A DNA stretch of 64,000 bases from Sphingomonas hengshuiensis (GTDB taxonomy: Bacteria > Pseudomonadota > Alphaproteobacteria > Sphingomonadales > Sphingomonadaceae): NCBI RefSeq assembly GCF_000935025.1, contig NZ_CP010836.1:3038001-3102000 (forward strand). Reading direction: 5' to 3'. Made by a program: the position numbers and the translations under genes. The notes below the pieces were generated by a model. That model saw nothing but the letters and a program-made list of their open reading frames with translations. It did no database searches and was not told the origin of the DNA. This document shows positions 35,597-44,816 of this stretch, in pieces (position 1 is the stretch's first letter; each line of letters begins with the position of its first letter).

Positions 35597-36043
35597 ATGC
35601 TGCCCCCGATCCGCATCGCGCTCCAGCGCCTGCCGCATGGCCAGGGGCTTCCCCTGCCCGCCTATGCGACCGCCGGTGCTGCGGGCATGGACGTCGTGGC
35701 GGCGGAGGATGCGCTGCTCGCACCGGGCGCGCGTCAGGCGATCGCGACCGGATTCGCAATGGCGATCCCCGAGGGGTTCGAGGTCCAGGTCCGTCCGCGC
35801 TCGGGGCTGGCGCTCAAGCACGGGATCACCTGCCTCAACACCCCCGGAACGATCGACAGCGACTATCGCGGCGAAGTGAAGGTGATCCTCGCCAATCTGG
35901 GCGATGCGCCTTTCCCGATCGCCCGCGGCGACCGGATCGCGCAACTCGTCCCTGCCCCGGTCCAGCGCGCGCTGCTGGAAGAAACCGACTCGCTGGACGC
36001 CACCGCGCGGGGCAGCGGCGGCTTCGGATCGACCGGCACATGA
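35597..36043 (+). CDS. dut: dUTP diphosphatase
   Basis: Trimeric dUTPase of 148 aa; hydrolyses dUTP to dUMP and PPi. All five motifs are visible: [50 protein letters not shown] and the C-terminal [13 protein letters not shown] 35597 begins 1 base after the preceding stop. coaBC-dut proximity is common in alphaproteobacteria, here with the hydrolase-like gene inserted. Confidence 0.96.
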   Translation: MLPPIRIALQRLPHGQGLPLPAYATAGAAGMDVVAAEDALLAPGARQAIATGFAMAIPEGFEVQVRPRSGLALKHGITCLNTPGTIDSDYRGEVKVILANLGDAPFPIARGDRIAQLVPAPVQRALLEETDSLDATARGSGGFGSTGT

Positions 36044-36420
36044 TCGCCGCGCTCACCCCGGTCATCGCGATCGTCGCCCCCGCACAGGCCGCGACGATCG
36101 ACTGGAACGGCCTCGCGCCGCTTCCCTATCGCGCGCCGCCGATCGTGACTGCGGAAATGCACCAGTTCGTCCAGCGCGAGACGATCGCCCGCAAATGCCC
36201 GCTGCCCGAAGGCGCGACCGGCGTGTCGGTCGACGTCGCGGTGCTGGTCGATGAGAATGGCGGCATCCGCGTGACCGTACCCCGCTCGGTCCAGTGCCCC
36301 ACCGCCGAACAATATGCCGCGGCACTGGTCGCAGGCTTCGCGCGCAACAACCTGTTGCCGCGCATGGGTGCGGGCGAGCAATGGTACCGCACCACCATTA
36401 CCTTCGCCTGGGCGAAATGA
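36040..36420 (+). CDS. Hypothetical exported protein (TonB-C-like tail)
   Basis: 126 aa with a short signal peptide ([17 protein letters not shown]). The mature part has [20 protein letters not shown] and a terminal [12 protein letters not shown], a beta-strand pattern loosely like TonB C-terminal domains, and two Cys. No firm family. It overlaps dut by 4 bp and the ThiF-type gene by 4 bp, so it sits inside a translationally coupled run. Confidence 0.6.
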   Translation: MIAALTPVIAIVAPAQAATIDWNGLAPLPYRAPPIVTAEMHQFVQRETIARKCPLPEGATGVSVDVAVLVDENGGIRVTVPRSVQCPTAEQYAAALVAGFARNNLLPRMGAGEQWYRTTITFAWAK

Positions 36421-37208
36421 GCCTGAGCGACGCCGAGCTGGACCGTTACGCCCGTCACATCGTCCTGCGCGAAGTCGGTGGCGCCGGGCAGATGCGGCTG
36501 AAGGCCGGGCGCGTGCTCGTCGTCGGCGCGGGCGGGATCGGATCGCCTGCGCTCCAATATCTCGCCGCGGCGGGGGTCGGTCGCATCACGATCATCGACG
36601 ACGATCATGTCGACGTCTCGAATCTCCAGCGCCAGACGCTGTTCGGCACCGGCGATGTCGGACGGGCCAAGGTCGATGCCGCCGCCGCGCGGCTCCACGC
36701 GCTCAATCCGCATGTCGAGGTGACGGCGCGGCAAGTCCGGCTCGATCCGGCGAGCGTCGCCGACTGGCTTGCCGGGCACGACGTCGTCCTCGACGGGTCG
36801 GACAATTTCGCGACGCGGCTGGCGGTCGCGGACGCGGCGCTGGTGCTGCGCATCCCGCTGGTCTCCGCCGCGGTCGCGGAGTTCGAGGGCCAGCTCGGCG
36901 TGTTTCGCGGCTGGGAGCCCGAAAAGCCCTGCTATCGCTGCTTCGTCGGCAGCGATCCCGAGCGGCCCGAGACGAGTTGCGCCGAACAGGGCGTGCTCGG
37001 CGCGCTTACCGGCATGATGGGCAGCCTCGCCGCGCTCGAGGCGATCCGCGCGCTGGCTCCGTTCGGCGACGACAGCGCGGGAACGCTGCTGCTCGTCGAC
37101 GCATTGTCGCTCCGCTTCCGCACGCTGACGCTGCCCAAGGACCCCGGCTGCCCGGGCTGCGCGCCTGCTATTTCCGCTTTCCCTCTTTCGCACGGACGTT
37201 TCGAATGA
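36417..37208 (+). CDS. MoeB/ThiF-type E1-like adenylyltransferase
   Basis: 263-aa ubiquitin-activating-like enzyme that adenylates the C-terminus of a sulfur-carrier protein (MoaD or ThiS). It has RYARHIVLREVGGAGQ, the Gly-rich ATP motif VVGAGGIGSPALQYLAAAGVG, the D-rich IIDDDHVDVSNLQRQ, and zinc-binding Cys pairs CYRCF and CPGC. The active-site Cys lies in TSCAEQGVLG. MoeB would serve the molybdopterin cofactor of the formate dehydrogenase, but the neighbourhood does not settle MoeB versus ThiF. Confidence 0.88.
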   Translation: MSLSDAELDRYARHIVLREVGGAGQMRLKAGRVLVVGAGGIGSPALQYLAAAGVGRITIIDDDHVDVSNLQRQTLFGTGDVGRAKVDAAAARLHALNPHVEVTARQVRLDPASVADWLAGHDVVLDGSDNFATRLAVADAALVLRIPLVSAAVAEFEGQLGVFRGWEPEKPCYRCFVGSDPERPETSCAEQGVLGALTGMMGSLAALEAIRALAPFGDDSAGTLLLVDALSLRFRTLTLPKDPGCPGCAPAISAFPLSHGRFE

Positions 37209-38215
37209 CTCCCCCACCCAAGCGCGTGCTGGTCACCGGCTCCGCCGGTTTCATCGGCTTCCACACGGCCAGCAAGCTGCTTCAGCGCGGCGCGACCGTG
37301 CTCGGCGTCGACAATTTCTCGGACTATTACGACGTCCGCCTCAAGGAATCGCGCAACGACATCCTGGGCAACCACCCCAATTTCTCGATCGCGCGCGTGT
37401 CGATTGAGGATTCGTCTGGGTTCGGCGACGCGTGGCGCAGCTTTCGCCCCGACGTGGTGATCCACCTCGCGGCCCAGGCGGGCGTGCGCCATTCGATCGA
37501 CCATCCCGCAAGCTATATCGGCGCGAACCTGATCGGCACGTTCAACGTGCTGGAGCTGGCGCGGCACTATCCGGTCCGCCACCTGCTCGCCGCCTCGACC
37601 AGCTCGGTGTACGGCGCCAATACCGACATGCCATTCACCGAGGACCAGCGGACCCAGACTCCGCTGAGCCTCTACGCCGCGACCAAGGGCGCGACCGAGC
37701 TGATGGCGCACAGCTATGCGCATCTGTTCGGCACGCCGACGACCTTCTTCCGCTTCTTCACGGTCTATGGCCCCTGGGGCCGGCCCGACATGGCGCTGTT
37801 CAAATTCACCAAGGCGATCCTCGAGGGCGAGCCGATCGAGGTGTTCAACGGCGGCGACATGGTCCGCGACTTCACCTATGTCGACGACCTCGCCGAAGCG
37901 ATCGTCCGCCTGTCCGACGCAATCCCGGGCGACCAGCCGGTCGAGAGAGACAGCCTGTCCCCCGTCGCGCCGTTCCGCACCGTCAATATCGGCGCGGGCT
38001 CGCAGACGCAGCTGATGGACTATATCGGCGAAGTCGAACGCGCGCTGGGCCAGACCGCAGTCAAGAAATACCTGCCGATGCAGCAGGGGGACATCCACGC
38101 GACCGAAGCGTCCGCCGCGTTGCTCCAGCGGCTCACCGGCTACATGCCCACAACGCCGCCCAGCGTCGGCGTACCTGCATTCGTGCGCTGGTATCTGGAA
38201 CATTATCGAAGCTGA
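37205..38215 (+). CDS. UDP-glucuronate 4-epimerase-like SDR
   Basis: 336-aa NAD-dependent extended short-chain dehydrogenase (CapI/LspL type) converting UDP-GlcA to UDP-GalA. The Rossmann motif is TGSAGFIGFHTA, the Ser/Tyr/Lys triad is in ASTSSVYGANTDMPF and SLYAATKGATELMAHSY, and FRFFTVYGPWGRPDMALFKF is diagnostic for the family. It starts ATGA-overlapped with the E1 gene and precedes the nucleotide-sugar dehydrogenase by 60 bp. It opens the polysaccharide-precursor cluster. Confidence 0.9.
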   Translation: MTPPPKRVLVTGSAGFIGFHTASKLLQRGATVLGVDNFSDYYDVRLKESRNDILGNHPNFSIARVSIEDSSGFGDAWRSFRPDVVIHLAAQAGVRHSIDHPASYIGANLIGTFNVLELARHYPVRHLLAASTSSVYGANTDMPFTEDQRTQTPLSLYAATKGATELMAHSYAHLFGTPTTFFRFFTVYGPWGRPDMALFKFTKAILEGEPIEVFNGGDMVRDFTYVDDLAEAIVRLSDAIPGDQPVERDSLSPVAPFRTVNIGAGSQTQLMDYIGEVERALGQTAVKKYLPMQQGDIHATEASAALLQRLTGYMPTTPPSVGVPAFVRWYLEHYRS

Positions 38216-38275
38216 AACGGGTAATGATCAATGCCCCGTCCAACGCATTGATTCAGCATAGCCACGGGTGATCGC

Positions 38276-39622
38276 ATGACAATCGAATGGCCTGCACACG
38301 CGCTCCGCCTCCAGGACTCCATCAAGGCGGGCTCTGCGACGATCGGCATTATCGGCATGGGCTATGTCGGCTTGCCGCTCGCAGTGGCCTTTGGCGAGGC
38401 GGGGTGCCCCGTCCTCGCCTTCGACCTCGACGATGCGAAGATCGCCGCGCTGAAAGCAGGACAGAGCTATATCAACCATATCGAGGGCGGACGCATCGCT
38501 CCGCTGGTCCGCGCCGGGACGCTCGACGCCACTGCCGACCTGGCCCGGCTGGGCGAGCCCGACGTGCTGCTGATCTGTGTCCCGACGCCGCTGTCGCGCC
38601 ATCTCGAGCCCGACCTGAAATATGTCGAGGACACCACCCGCGCCATCGCCGCGACGCTGCGCACCGGCCAACTGGTGATCCTCGAATCGACGACCTATCC
38701 GGGCACCACGCGCGAAGTGATGCAGCCGATCCTGGAGGCCGGCGGACTGGCCGCGGGCCATGATTTCTTCCTCGCCTATTCGCCCGAGCGCGAAGACCCG
38801 GGCAACGCGACCTATTCGACGACGAAGATCCCCAAGGTCGTCGGCGCCGACGACCCGATCTCGACCGCGCTTTCGGTGGCGCTCTACGCGCATGTCGTGC
38901 CCCAGACGATCGCGGTGTCCTCGGCCGCCACTGCCGAGGCCGTCAAGATCACCGAAAATGTGTTCCGCGCCGTCAACATCGCGCTGGTCAACGAGCTGAA
39001 GCTGATCTTCACGGCGATGGACATCGATGTGTGGGAAGTGATCGACGCGGCGAAGTCGAAGCCCTTCGGCTTCATGCCCTTCTATCCCGGCCCCGGGCTG
39101 GGCGGGCATTGCATCCCGATCGACCCCTTCTACCTCACCTGGAAGGCACGCGAGTTCAACCAGCATACGCGCTTCATCGAACTGGCCGGACAGATCAACG
39201 CGGACATGCCCCAGCACGTCGTCCGCGTGATGGCCGACACGCTCGATGCGCGTTTCGGGCGTGGGCTGCGCGGCGCGCGCATCCTCGTGCTGGGGGTGGC
39301 GTACAAGAAGAATGTCGACGACATCCGCGAGAGCCCGTCGCTGCGCCTGATGGAGATGATCGAGGCGCGCGGCGCGACCGCGGACTTCCACGACCCGCAC
39401 GTCGCGCAGATCAACAACACCCGCGAACATCCGACGCTCAACTTCCGCCACGGCGTTACGTGGGACCTAACGGCGATCGCGGACTATGATGCAGTCCTGA
39501 TCGCCACCGACCATGACGGCGTCGATTATGCCGGGCTGGTCGCGTCGGCCAAGCTGGTGATCGACACCCGCAACGCCTGCGCGCGAGCAGGCGTTGCGGG
39601 GGAGAACATCATGCGCGCCTGA
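38276..39622 (+). CDS. UDP-N-acetylhexosamine dehydrogenase (WbpA/WbpO-like)
   Basis: 448-aa NAD-dependent nucleotide-sugar dehydrogenase performing the two-step oxidation to a uronic acid. The N-terminal NAD motif is GIIGMGYVGLPLAVAFGEAG, with ESTTYPGTTREVM and SPEREDPGN in the middle; the catalytic Cys lies in PGLGGHCIPIDPFYLTWKA, the version of the motif found in UDP-HexNAc rather than UDP-Glc enzymes. The product is probably UDP-GlcNAcA or UDP-GalNAcA. It is convergent with galU (4 bp apart). Confidence 0.9.
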   Translation: MTIEWPAHALRLQDSIKAGSATIGIIGMGYVGLPLAVAFGEAGCPVLAFDLDDAKIAALKAGQSYINHIEGGRIAPLVRAGTLDATADLARLGEPDVLLICVPTPLSRHLEPDLKYVEDTTRAIAATLRTGQLVILESTTYPGTTREVMQPILEAGGLAAGHDFFLAYSPEREDPGNATYSTTKIPKVVGADDPISTALSVALYAHVVPQTIAVSSAATAEAVKITENVFRAVNIALVNELKLIFTAMDIDVWEVIDAAKSKPFGFMPFYPGPGLGGHCIPIDPFYLTWKAREFNQHTRFIELAGQINADMPQHVVRVMADTLDARFGRGLRGARILVLGVAYKKNVDDIRESPSLRLMEMIEARGATADFHDPHVAQINNTREHPTLNFRHGVTWDLTAIADYDAVLIATDHDGVDYAGLVASAKLVIDTRNACARAGVAGENIMRA

Positions 39623-39626
39623 AGGT

Positions 39627-40493
39627 TCAGTCCAGCGTCGCCATGAAGCTGCGCACGGCAGGCGCGATGTCGGGGCGCTGGAGCGCGACCGCGAGATTCG
39701 CCTGGATGAAGCCCGCCTTGTCGCCGCAATCGAAGCGCGTGCCCTGGAAGGTCACACCGTGGAACGCCTGGCCGCCGATCATCCGCGCCATCGCGTCGGT
39801 GAGCTGGATCTCGCCACCGGCGCCCTTTTCCTGGCCCTCCAGCACGCGCATCACTTCGGGCTGGAGGATGTAGCGCCCGATGACCGACAGGTTCGACGGC
39901 GCGGTGCCCGGCGCGGGCTTCTCGACCAATCCCTTCACCTCGGTCAGCGTGCCATCCTGGGCACCCGGCGTGATGATGCCGTAGCGATGCGTCTGGTCGT
40001 CGGGGACGATCTCGGCGCAGATCAGGTTGCCGCCGACCTTGTTATAGGCCTCGACCATCTGCTTGAGGCAGCCCGGCTTGCCGAGCATGAAGTCGTCCGC
40101 CAGCAGCACGGCGAACGGCTCGTCGCCGACGATCTCGCGCGCGCACCATACCGCATGGCCGAGGCCCATCGGCTCCTGCTGCCGCACATAGGCGACCGCG
40201 CCCGGCTTCAGCCGCGTCGCGTCGAGCACCTCAAGCGACTTGCCGCGGCTCGTCATCGTGTTCTCGAGTTCATAGGCGATGTCGAAATGGTCCTCGATCG
40301 CGGATTTGCCGCGTCCGGTGACGAAAATCATCTGCTCGATCCCGGCTTCCAGCGCCTCGTCGACGGCATATTGGATCAGCGGCCGATCCACGATCGGCAG
40401 CATCTCTTTCGGCATCGCCTTGGTCGCAGGGAGAAATCGCGTCCCCAGCCCGCCGACGGGAAACACGGCCTTGCGCAGCGGCTTGATCGTCAT
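39627..40493 (-). CDS. galU: UTP-glucose-1-phosphate uridylyltransferase
   Basis: 288-aa GalU makes UDP-glucose from UTP and glucose-1-phosphate, feeding Ugd and exopolysaccharide. The nucleotide-binding signature GLGTRFLPATKAMPKEMLP is near the N-terminus and the sugar-phosphate motif VEKPAPGTAPS near residue 175. It is opposite to the rest of the cluster and divergent from wecB (107 bp), a gap that should hold promoters for both. Confidence 0.95.
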   Translation of the reverse strand: MTIKPLRKAVFPVGGLGTRFLPATKAMPKEMLPIVDRPLIQYAVDEALEAGIEQMIFVTGRGKSAIEDHFDIAYELENTMTSRGKSLEVLDATRLKPGAVAYVRQQEPMGLGHAVWCAREIVGDEPFAVLLADDFMLGKPGCLKQMVEAYNKVGGNLICAEIVPDDQTHRYGIITPGAQDGTLTEVKGLVEKPAPGTAPSNLSVIGRYILQPEVMRVLEGQEKGAGGEIQLTDAMARMIGGQAFHGVTFQGTRFDCGDKAGFIQANLAVALQRPDIAPAVRSFMATLD

Positions 40494-40600
40494 TGTTGGT
40501 TCACCCCGTTTGTAGTCGAACGCCGATACCGAGCCGCGCCGCGTTGCGCAATCGGGTCGACTGTAACCTCTCGGTTAGGCGATCGCGCTATGAGCGACCC

Positions 40601-41737
40601 ATGACCATAGCGCCCAAGCGAATCCTGGTGGTGTTCGGCACCCGCCCCGAAGCGATCAAGCTGTTCCCCGTGGTCCAGGCGCTGGGCGCCGTCCCGGGGA
40701 TGGAGGTGCGCACCTGCGTCACTGCGCAGCATCGCGGGCTGCTCGACCAGGTGTTGGAGATTGCGGGGATCGTCCCCGATATCGACCTCGACGTGATGAC
40801 CCCCGGCCAGTCGCTCGACGAACTCACCGCGCGGCTGCTCGCCGGGCTGGGCCGCGTGCTCGATTCGGAGCAGCCCGACCGGGTGATCGTCCAGGGCGAC
40901 ACCGCCACCGCGATGGTCGGCGCGCTGACCGCCTATTACCGCAAGCTGCCCGTCAGCCATGTCGAGGCGGGGCTGCGCTCGGGCGACATCTACCAGCCCT
41001 GGCCCGAGGAAGTGAACCGGCGGATCGTGGCGCCGATCGCCGACCAGCATTTCGCCCCGACCGAAACCGCCGCCGCCGCGCTCCGCCGCGAGAATATCGA
41101 TCCCGCGACGATCCACGTCACCGGCAACACGGTAATCGACGCGCTCCACGCCACGCGCGCGCGGATCGAGGCGGACCCGTCGCTGGCCGCCGGGCTCGAC
41201 GACATCGCGGCACGCTTTGCGGGCAAGCGGATCATACTCGTCACCACCCATCGCCGCGAGAATTTCGGCGAGGCAATGGCGGGGATCGCCACGGCGATCG
41301 GACAGATCGCAGCGCGCGAGGACGTCGCGATCGTCTTTCCGATGCACCCCAATCCGAACGTCGTCTCGGTGATGGAATCGGTGCTGGGCGACCGTCCCAA
41401 TATCGCGCGAATCGATCCGCTCGACTATCCGCACTTCATCCGCGCGCTGGGCATGGCCGAGCTGGTGCTCACCGATTCGGGCGGGGTGCAGGAAGAGGCC
41501 CCCGCGCTGGGCAAGCCGGTGCTGGTGATGCGCGAGACCACCGAGCGGCCCGAGGGCGTTGCGGCGGGCACTGCGAAGCTGGTCGGGACCGACCCTGCGC
41601 GAATCGTTTCCGAAATCTCAACCCTATTGGACGTACCCAGCGCCTATGCCGCCATGGCACGCGCCCACAATCCGTTTGGCGACGGCCATGCCGCGGCACG
41701 GATTGCAGGGATCGTCGCACATGGTTTCGGATTCTGA
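40601..41737 (+). CDS. wecB: UDP-N-acetylglucosamine 2-epimerase (non-hydrolysing)
   Basis: 378-aa GT-B-fold enzyme interconverting UDP-GlcNAc and UDP-ManNAc. Family motifs are FGTRPEAIKLFPVV, VQGDTATAMVGALTAYYRKL, HVEAGLRSGD, TTHRRENFGE and LTDSGGVQEEAPALGKPVLVMR. The catalytic acidic and His residues are in place. It overlaps wecC by 17 bp, consistent with ManNAc then ManNAcA formation by the pair. Confidence 0.95.
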   Translation: MTIAPKRILVVFGTRPEAIKLFPVVQALGAVPGMEVRTCVTAQHRGLLDQVLEIAGIVPDIDLDVMTPGQSLDELTARLLAGLGRVLDSEQPDRVIVQGDTATAMVGALTAYYRKLPVSHVEAGLRSGDIYQPWPEEVNRRIVAPIADQHFAPTETAAAALRRENIDPATIHVTGNTVIDALHATRARIEADPSLAAGLDDIAARFAGKRIILVTTHRRENFGEAMAGIATAIGQIAAREDVAIVFPMHPNPNVVSVMESVLGDRPNIARIDPLDYPHFIRALGMAELVLTDSGGVQEEAPALGKPVLVMRETTERPEGVAAGTAKLVGTDPARIVSEISTLLDVPSAYAAMARAHNPFGDGHAAARIAGIVAHGFGF

Positions 41738-43019
41738 GCTCAAGGTCGCAGTCCTCGGCCTGGGCTATATCGGCCTTCCCACTGCGGCAGTAATTGCGCG
41801 CACCGGCGCGAAGGTGCTGGGAGTCGATGTCGACGCCCATATCGTCGAGACGGTCAATTCGGGGCGCGTGCATATCGAGGAAATCGACCTGGACGGCCTC
41901 GTCTCGGGCGTCGTCGCGCGCGGCAACCTGCGCGCCTCGCTGGAGATCGCGCCTGCCGAGGTGTTCGTGATCGCCGTGCCCACGCCCTTTGGCGAGAACC
42001 ATGCCCCCGATATCGGCTATGTCCTGAAAGCCGCGACGACGATCGCAGTGGTGCTCAAGCCCGGCGACGTCGTGATCCTCGAATCCACCTCCCCCGTCGG
42101 CACGACCGAGAAGGTCGCCGAACTCCTGGCCCGATTGCGCACGGACCTGCGCATTCCCGGCCATTGCACCGGCAGCGCCGATGTCGCGATCGCCTATTGC
42201 CCTGAGCGCGTGCTGCCGGGGCGCATCCTGGTCGAGCTGATCGACAATGACCGCGTCATCGGCGGGATCACGTCGCGCTGCGCGCGCAAGGCGCTCCAAT
42301 TCTATCGGCGCTTCGTACGCGGCGCGTGCGTGACCACGACGGCCAAGGCGGCGGAGATGACCAAACTGTCCGAAAACGCGTTCCGCGACGTCAACATCGC
42401 CTTCGCCAACGAATTGTCGCTGATCGCCGAGCGGATGGGCGTCGATGTCTGGGAAGTCATCCGCCTCGCCAATCGCCATCCGCGCGTCAACATCCTGTCG
42501 CCCGGCCCTGGCGTCGGCGGGCATTGCATCGCCGTGGACCCGTGGTTCCTGGTCAGCGCCGCGCCCGAACAGACTCCGCTGATCCGCACCGCGCGCGAAG
42601 TGAATGACGGCAAGGTCGAGCATGTCATCGCCAAGGCTGCGGAAATGGTGGCGGCGCATCCCCGCACCCGAGTTGCGTGCCTGGGCCTCGCGTTCAAGGC
42701 GAATATCGACGATTTCCGCGAGAGCCCAGCGCTCAAGGTCGCGACCGCGCTGGCGCAGCGCTTCGGCGACCGGATCGTGATCGTCGAGCCCTATGCCGAC
42801 GCCCTGCCCCCCGCGCTGGCCGATACCGGCGCGGTGCTTATCGACGTCGATGCCGCGCTGGAGAGCTGCGACGCGCTGATCGTGCTGGTCGACCACGACA
42901 TCTTCCGCTCGATCCCGCTCGACGAGCGCGCGGACAAGCAGGTCTATGACACGCGCGGGATCTGGCCCGATCAGCCGCGACCGGGGATTGCGGGCGAGGC
43001 GCTGCGGCTGGCGAGCTGA
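41721..43019 (+). CDS. wecC: UDP-N-acetyl-D-mannosamine dehydrogenase
   Basis: 432-aa NAD-dependent dehydrogenase oxidising UDP-ManNAc to UDP-ManNAcA. NAD motif VLGLGYIGLPTAAVIARTGA, STSPVGTTEKVAEL, YCPERVLPGRILVELIDNDR, and catalytic Cys in GPGVGGHCIAVDPWFLVS; the last form is typical of WecC. ATG 41721 lies within wecB, 17 bp overlap. The activity is inferred from motif and partner gene. The downstream gene is convergent. Confidence 0.93.
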   Translation: MVSDSELKVAVLGLGYIGLPTAAVIARTGAKVLGVDVDAHIVETVNSGRVHIEEIDLDGLVSGVVARGNLRASLEIAPAEVFVIAVPTPFGENHAPDIGYVLKAATTIAVVLKPGDVVILESTSPVGTTEKVAELLARLRTDLRIPGHCTGSADVAIAYCPERVLPGRILVELIDNDRVIGGITSRCARKALQFYRRFVRGACVTTTAKAAEMTKLSENAFRDVNIAFANELSLIAERMGVDVWEVIRLANRHPRVNILSPGPGVGGHCIAVDPWFLVSAAPEQTPLIRTAREVNDGKVEHVIAKAAEMVAAHPRTRVACLGLAFKANIDDFRESPALKVATALAQRFGDRIVIVEPYADALPPALADTGAVLIDVDAALESCDALIVLVDHDIFRSIPLDERADKQVYDTRGIWPDQPRPGIAGEALRLAS

Positions 43020-43023
43020 ACGG

Positions 43024-44079
43024 CTACTTCCTGCGCACGATCAGCGACTGCCAGTCGCCGCTTAGCGGCTGGGCACGCTCGGCGAGTGCCGCAGGAACCA
43101 GCGGGCGCGTCGGATTGGAGTCGATCCTGGCGATCTCGGCGTCGATCGTCGCGACTCGGTCGGCCCAATGCGGGTGCGACCGGCTGCGCAGGAACCCGCC
43201 CGCCTTGCTCGGCCCGAACTTCTTCCAGAACGCCACCGATGCGCGCGGCGGATAGCCCGCGTTGGCGAGCAGATAGACCGACAAAAGGTCCGCCTGAAGC
43301 TCGGTTTGCCGGAAATATTTCACATTGCCGCCCAGCCCCGCGAGCAGCCCCCAGGTCACACCCCGCGCCTCCAGCCGATCGCGGTGGTGCAGGATATTGT
43401 GCGAGAATTCATGCGCGACGACCGCAGCGAACTGGTCCGCCGGATATTCCTCCAGGAAGCGCGCGCCGATCTGGACCATCGTGCCGTCCGCGGATGCGGG
43501 ATAGGCCGTTCCCAGCAACAGCTCGAAGCGCGACTTGCATGCGGGCAGCGGCGTGACCGTCGCGCTCCCCGCGACGCCCCCGCGAAGATAGGCGACCTCG
43601 ACCGGCGCGCTCGGCGGGAGCGCGGCGATCGCCAGCTGCGCCGCGACCAGCCGGTCGGTCGTGCCCGGTTTACCCGCGATGGCGGCGAGATCGACCGCGC
43701 CGACCCGGAGCAGCGAATCATCGCGCCTCAGCCCCGCTTGTTCGGCGGGGCTGCCCGCGACCACCCCTTCGATCGCGATGGGTGCTGCAAAGCCGAAATG
43801 CGCGCGCGCCGCCTCACGCGCGCCGGCGTCGAACTGGTCGAGCGTGTGCAACTGGATGCCGAGCCCTGGCTCCTGCCGATCGCAGAGCGGGGCATTGGCC
43901 GTGGCGAGCCGGAAGCCGACCGTCGCGAGCGCAAGGTCGGCATCGCGCACTGCCTCCATCGCCTCCGCAGTCGGCCGTTCCTGCGCAGCGACGCCGGCGA
44001 CCGGCAGCGCGAGCGACGCGACTAGCGCCGATGGTGCGAGGAAAGGCTTGAGGGCGGCTGATAATGTTAAGCGATACAT
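43024..44079 (-). CDS. M48-family metalloprotease with PDZ-like segment, exported
   Basis: 351 aa from ATG 44079 with a signal peptide ending near VAGVAAQ. The central region GFAAPIAIEGVVAGSPAEQAGLRRDDSLLRVG looks like a PDZ domain, then the zinc protease motif HEFSHNILHH near residue 260 and a downstream Glu in the ELQADLLSVYLLANAGY stretch as third ligand. It therefore resembles periplasmic M48 proteases of the LoiP/YggG group. Nearby polysaccharide genes do not obviously share its function. Confidence 0.85.
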   Translation of the reverse strand: MYRLTLSAALKPFLAPSALVASLALPVAGVAAQERPTAEAMEAVRDADLALATVGFRLATANAPLCDRQEPGLGIQLHTLDQFDAGAREAARAHFGFAAPIAIEGVVAGSPAEQAGLRRDDSLLRVGAVDLAAIAGKPGTTDRLVAAQLAIAALPPSAPVEVAYLRGGVAGSATVTPLPACKSRFELLLGTAYPASADGTMVQIGARFLEEYPADQFAAVVAHEFSHNILHHRDRLEARGVTWGLLAGLGGNVKYFRQTELQADLLSVYLLANAGYPPRASVAFWKKFGPSKAGGFLRSRSHPHWADRVATIDAEIARIDSNPTRPLVPAALAERAQPLSGDWQSLIVRRK

Positions 44080-44488
44080 GACGAGTCCTGACGAGCGAAT
44101 CGGCGTGGCGGCGATTCGGGACGCCGTCCTAGCACCGGTCGGCGCAGGCCGGGCCCTCACCGTCATGCATATCACACAATCGCGACCAGCCGTTGCCGCG
44201 CACAGTCGAATAGCAATCTTCCGCCGGAAAAACCGGGAACCCCGGACCCAATTTGCGTATCGCTCGTTAACCCCTTGGCGATTATGCTGCAGTGCGTTAG
44301 TTACTGGTACGTTCGCAGCACGGGTCGGCGGTTGCGAACAGGAGTTCGGATAAACCGAACCTGTGTTGCGTTCTGGTCACTGCGACGAACTGTTAAGGTG
44401 ATCGGGACGAAGTGGTGTTGCGGCTGACGACCTCCTATGTCATAGGAAAGTCGGACGAGAGCACCGGAGCTCGAAGAGGGAGTATAAT
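44080..44488. promoter_or_regulatory. 409-bp intergenic region with a 15-bp palindrome
   Basis: This separates the M48 protease from the small exported protein. TCCTATG-T-CATAGGA at 44433-44447 is a perfect 7+7 palindrome, 41 bases before the ATG, and could be an operator. A weak promoter match, TTGGCG (44275-44280) and TAGTTA (44298-44303), has 17-bp spacing. Otherwise I see no gene here. Confidence 0.4.
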
Positions 44489-44710
44489 ATGTTTTCCAAG
44501 CTTCTTACGGCTGCTGCCGTAGTTACGATGGCGGCAACGCCGGTGATGGCGGCTCCGGCCTCCAAGCTGTCGCTCTCGCGCGCTTCGACGGCGAGCGAAA
44601 AGGACAGCGAGCTGGCTCCTGCCATTATCATCGGCCTGATCGCGACTGTCGCGATCGTCGGTGGCGCGGTTGCGATCGCGAACAACGACGATGAGCCCGA
44701 CAGCAACTGA
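44489..44710 (+). CDS. Small exported/membrane protein
   Basis: 73 aa. Signal peptide MFSKLLTAAAVVTMAATPVMA, a short Ser/Ala segment, and then a hydrophobic helix (APAIIIGLIATVAIVGGAVAIA) followed by NNDDEPDSN. The GAGGGAG Shine-Dalgarno is strong and the downstream terminator is one of the best in the window, so a monocistronic, well-expressed gene is likely. This type of signal-plus-Gly-helix small protein is seen in sphingomonads; function unknown. Confidence 0.8.
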   Translation: MFSKLLTAAAVVTMAATPVMAAPASKLSLSRASTASEKDSELAPAIIIGLIATVAIVGGAVAIANNDDEPDSN

Positions 44711-44733
44711 GCTGTACGGCAGTTGAGTTACGG

Positions 44734-44764
44734 AGTGGCGGCCTTTGGGTCGCCACTTTTTTTT
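44734..44764 (+). terminator. Strong Rho-independent terminator
   Basis: A 10-bp stem (44734-44743 and 44748-44757, one G-T pair) with loop TTTG is followed by a run of eight T (44757-44764). It ends transcription from the small exported protein. Confidence 0.9.
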
Positions 44765-44816
44765 CGCGTCTGCGCATCCGTCGCGGTCCGATGCCTGTAA
44801 CCAGTGTGTGTTCCCG

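Noticed and set aside
44236..44260. EcfG-type promoter (GGAAC and CGTT) upstream of the small exported protein
   Set aside because: GGAAC is present but the -10 is only CGTA with 15-base spacing, so it fails the usual 16 to 17 base rule.
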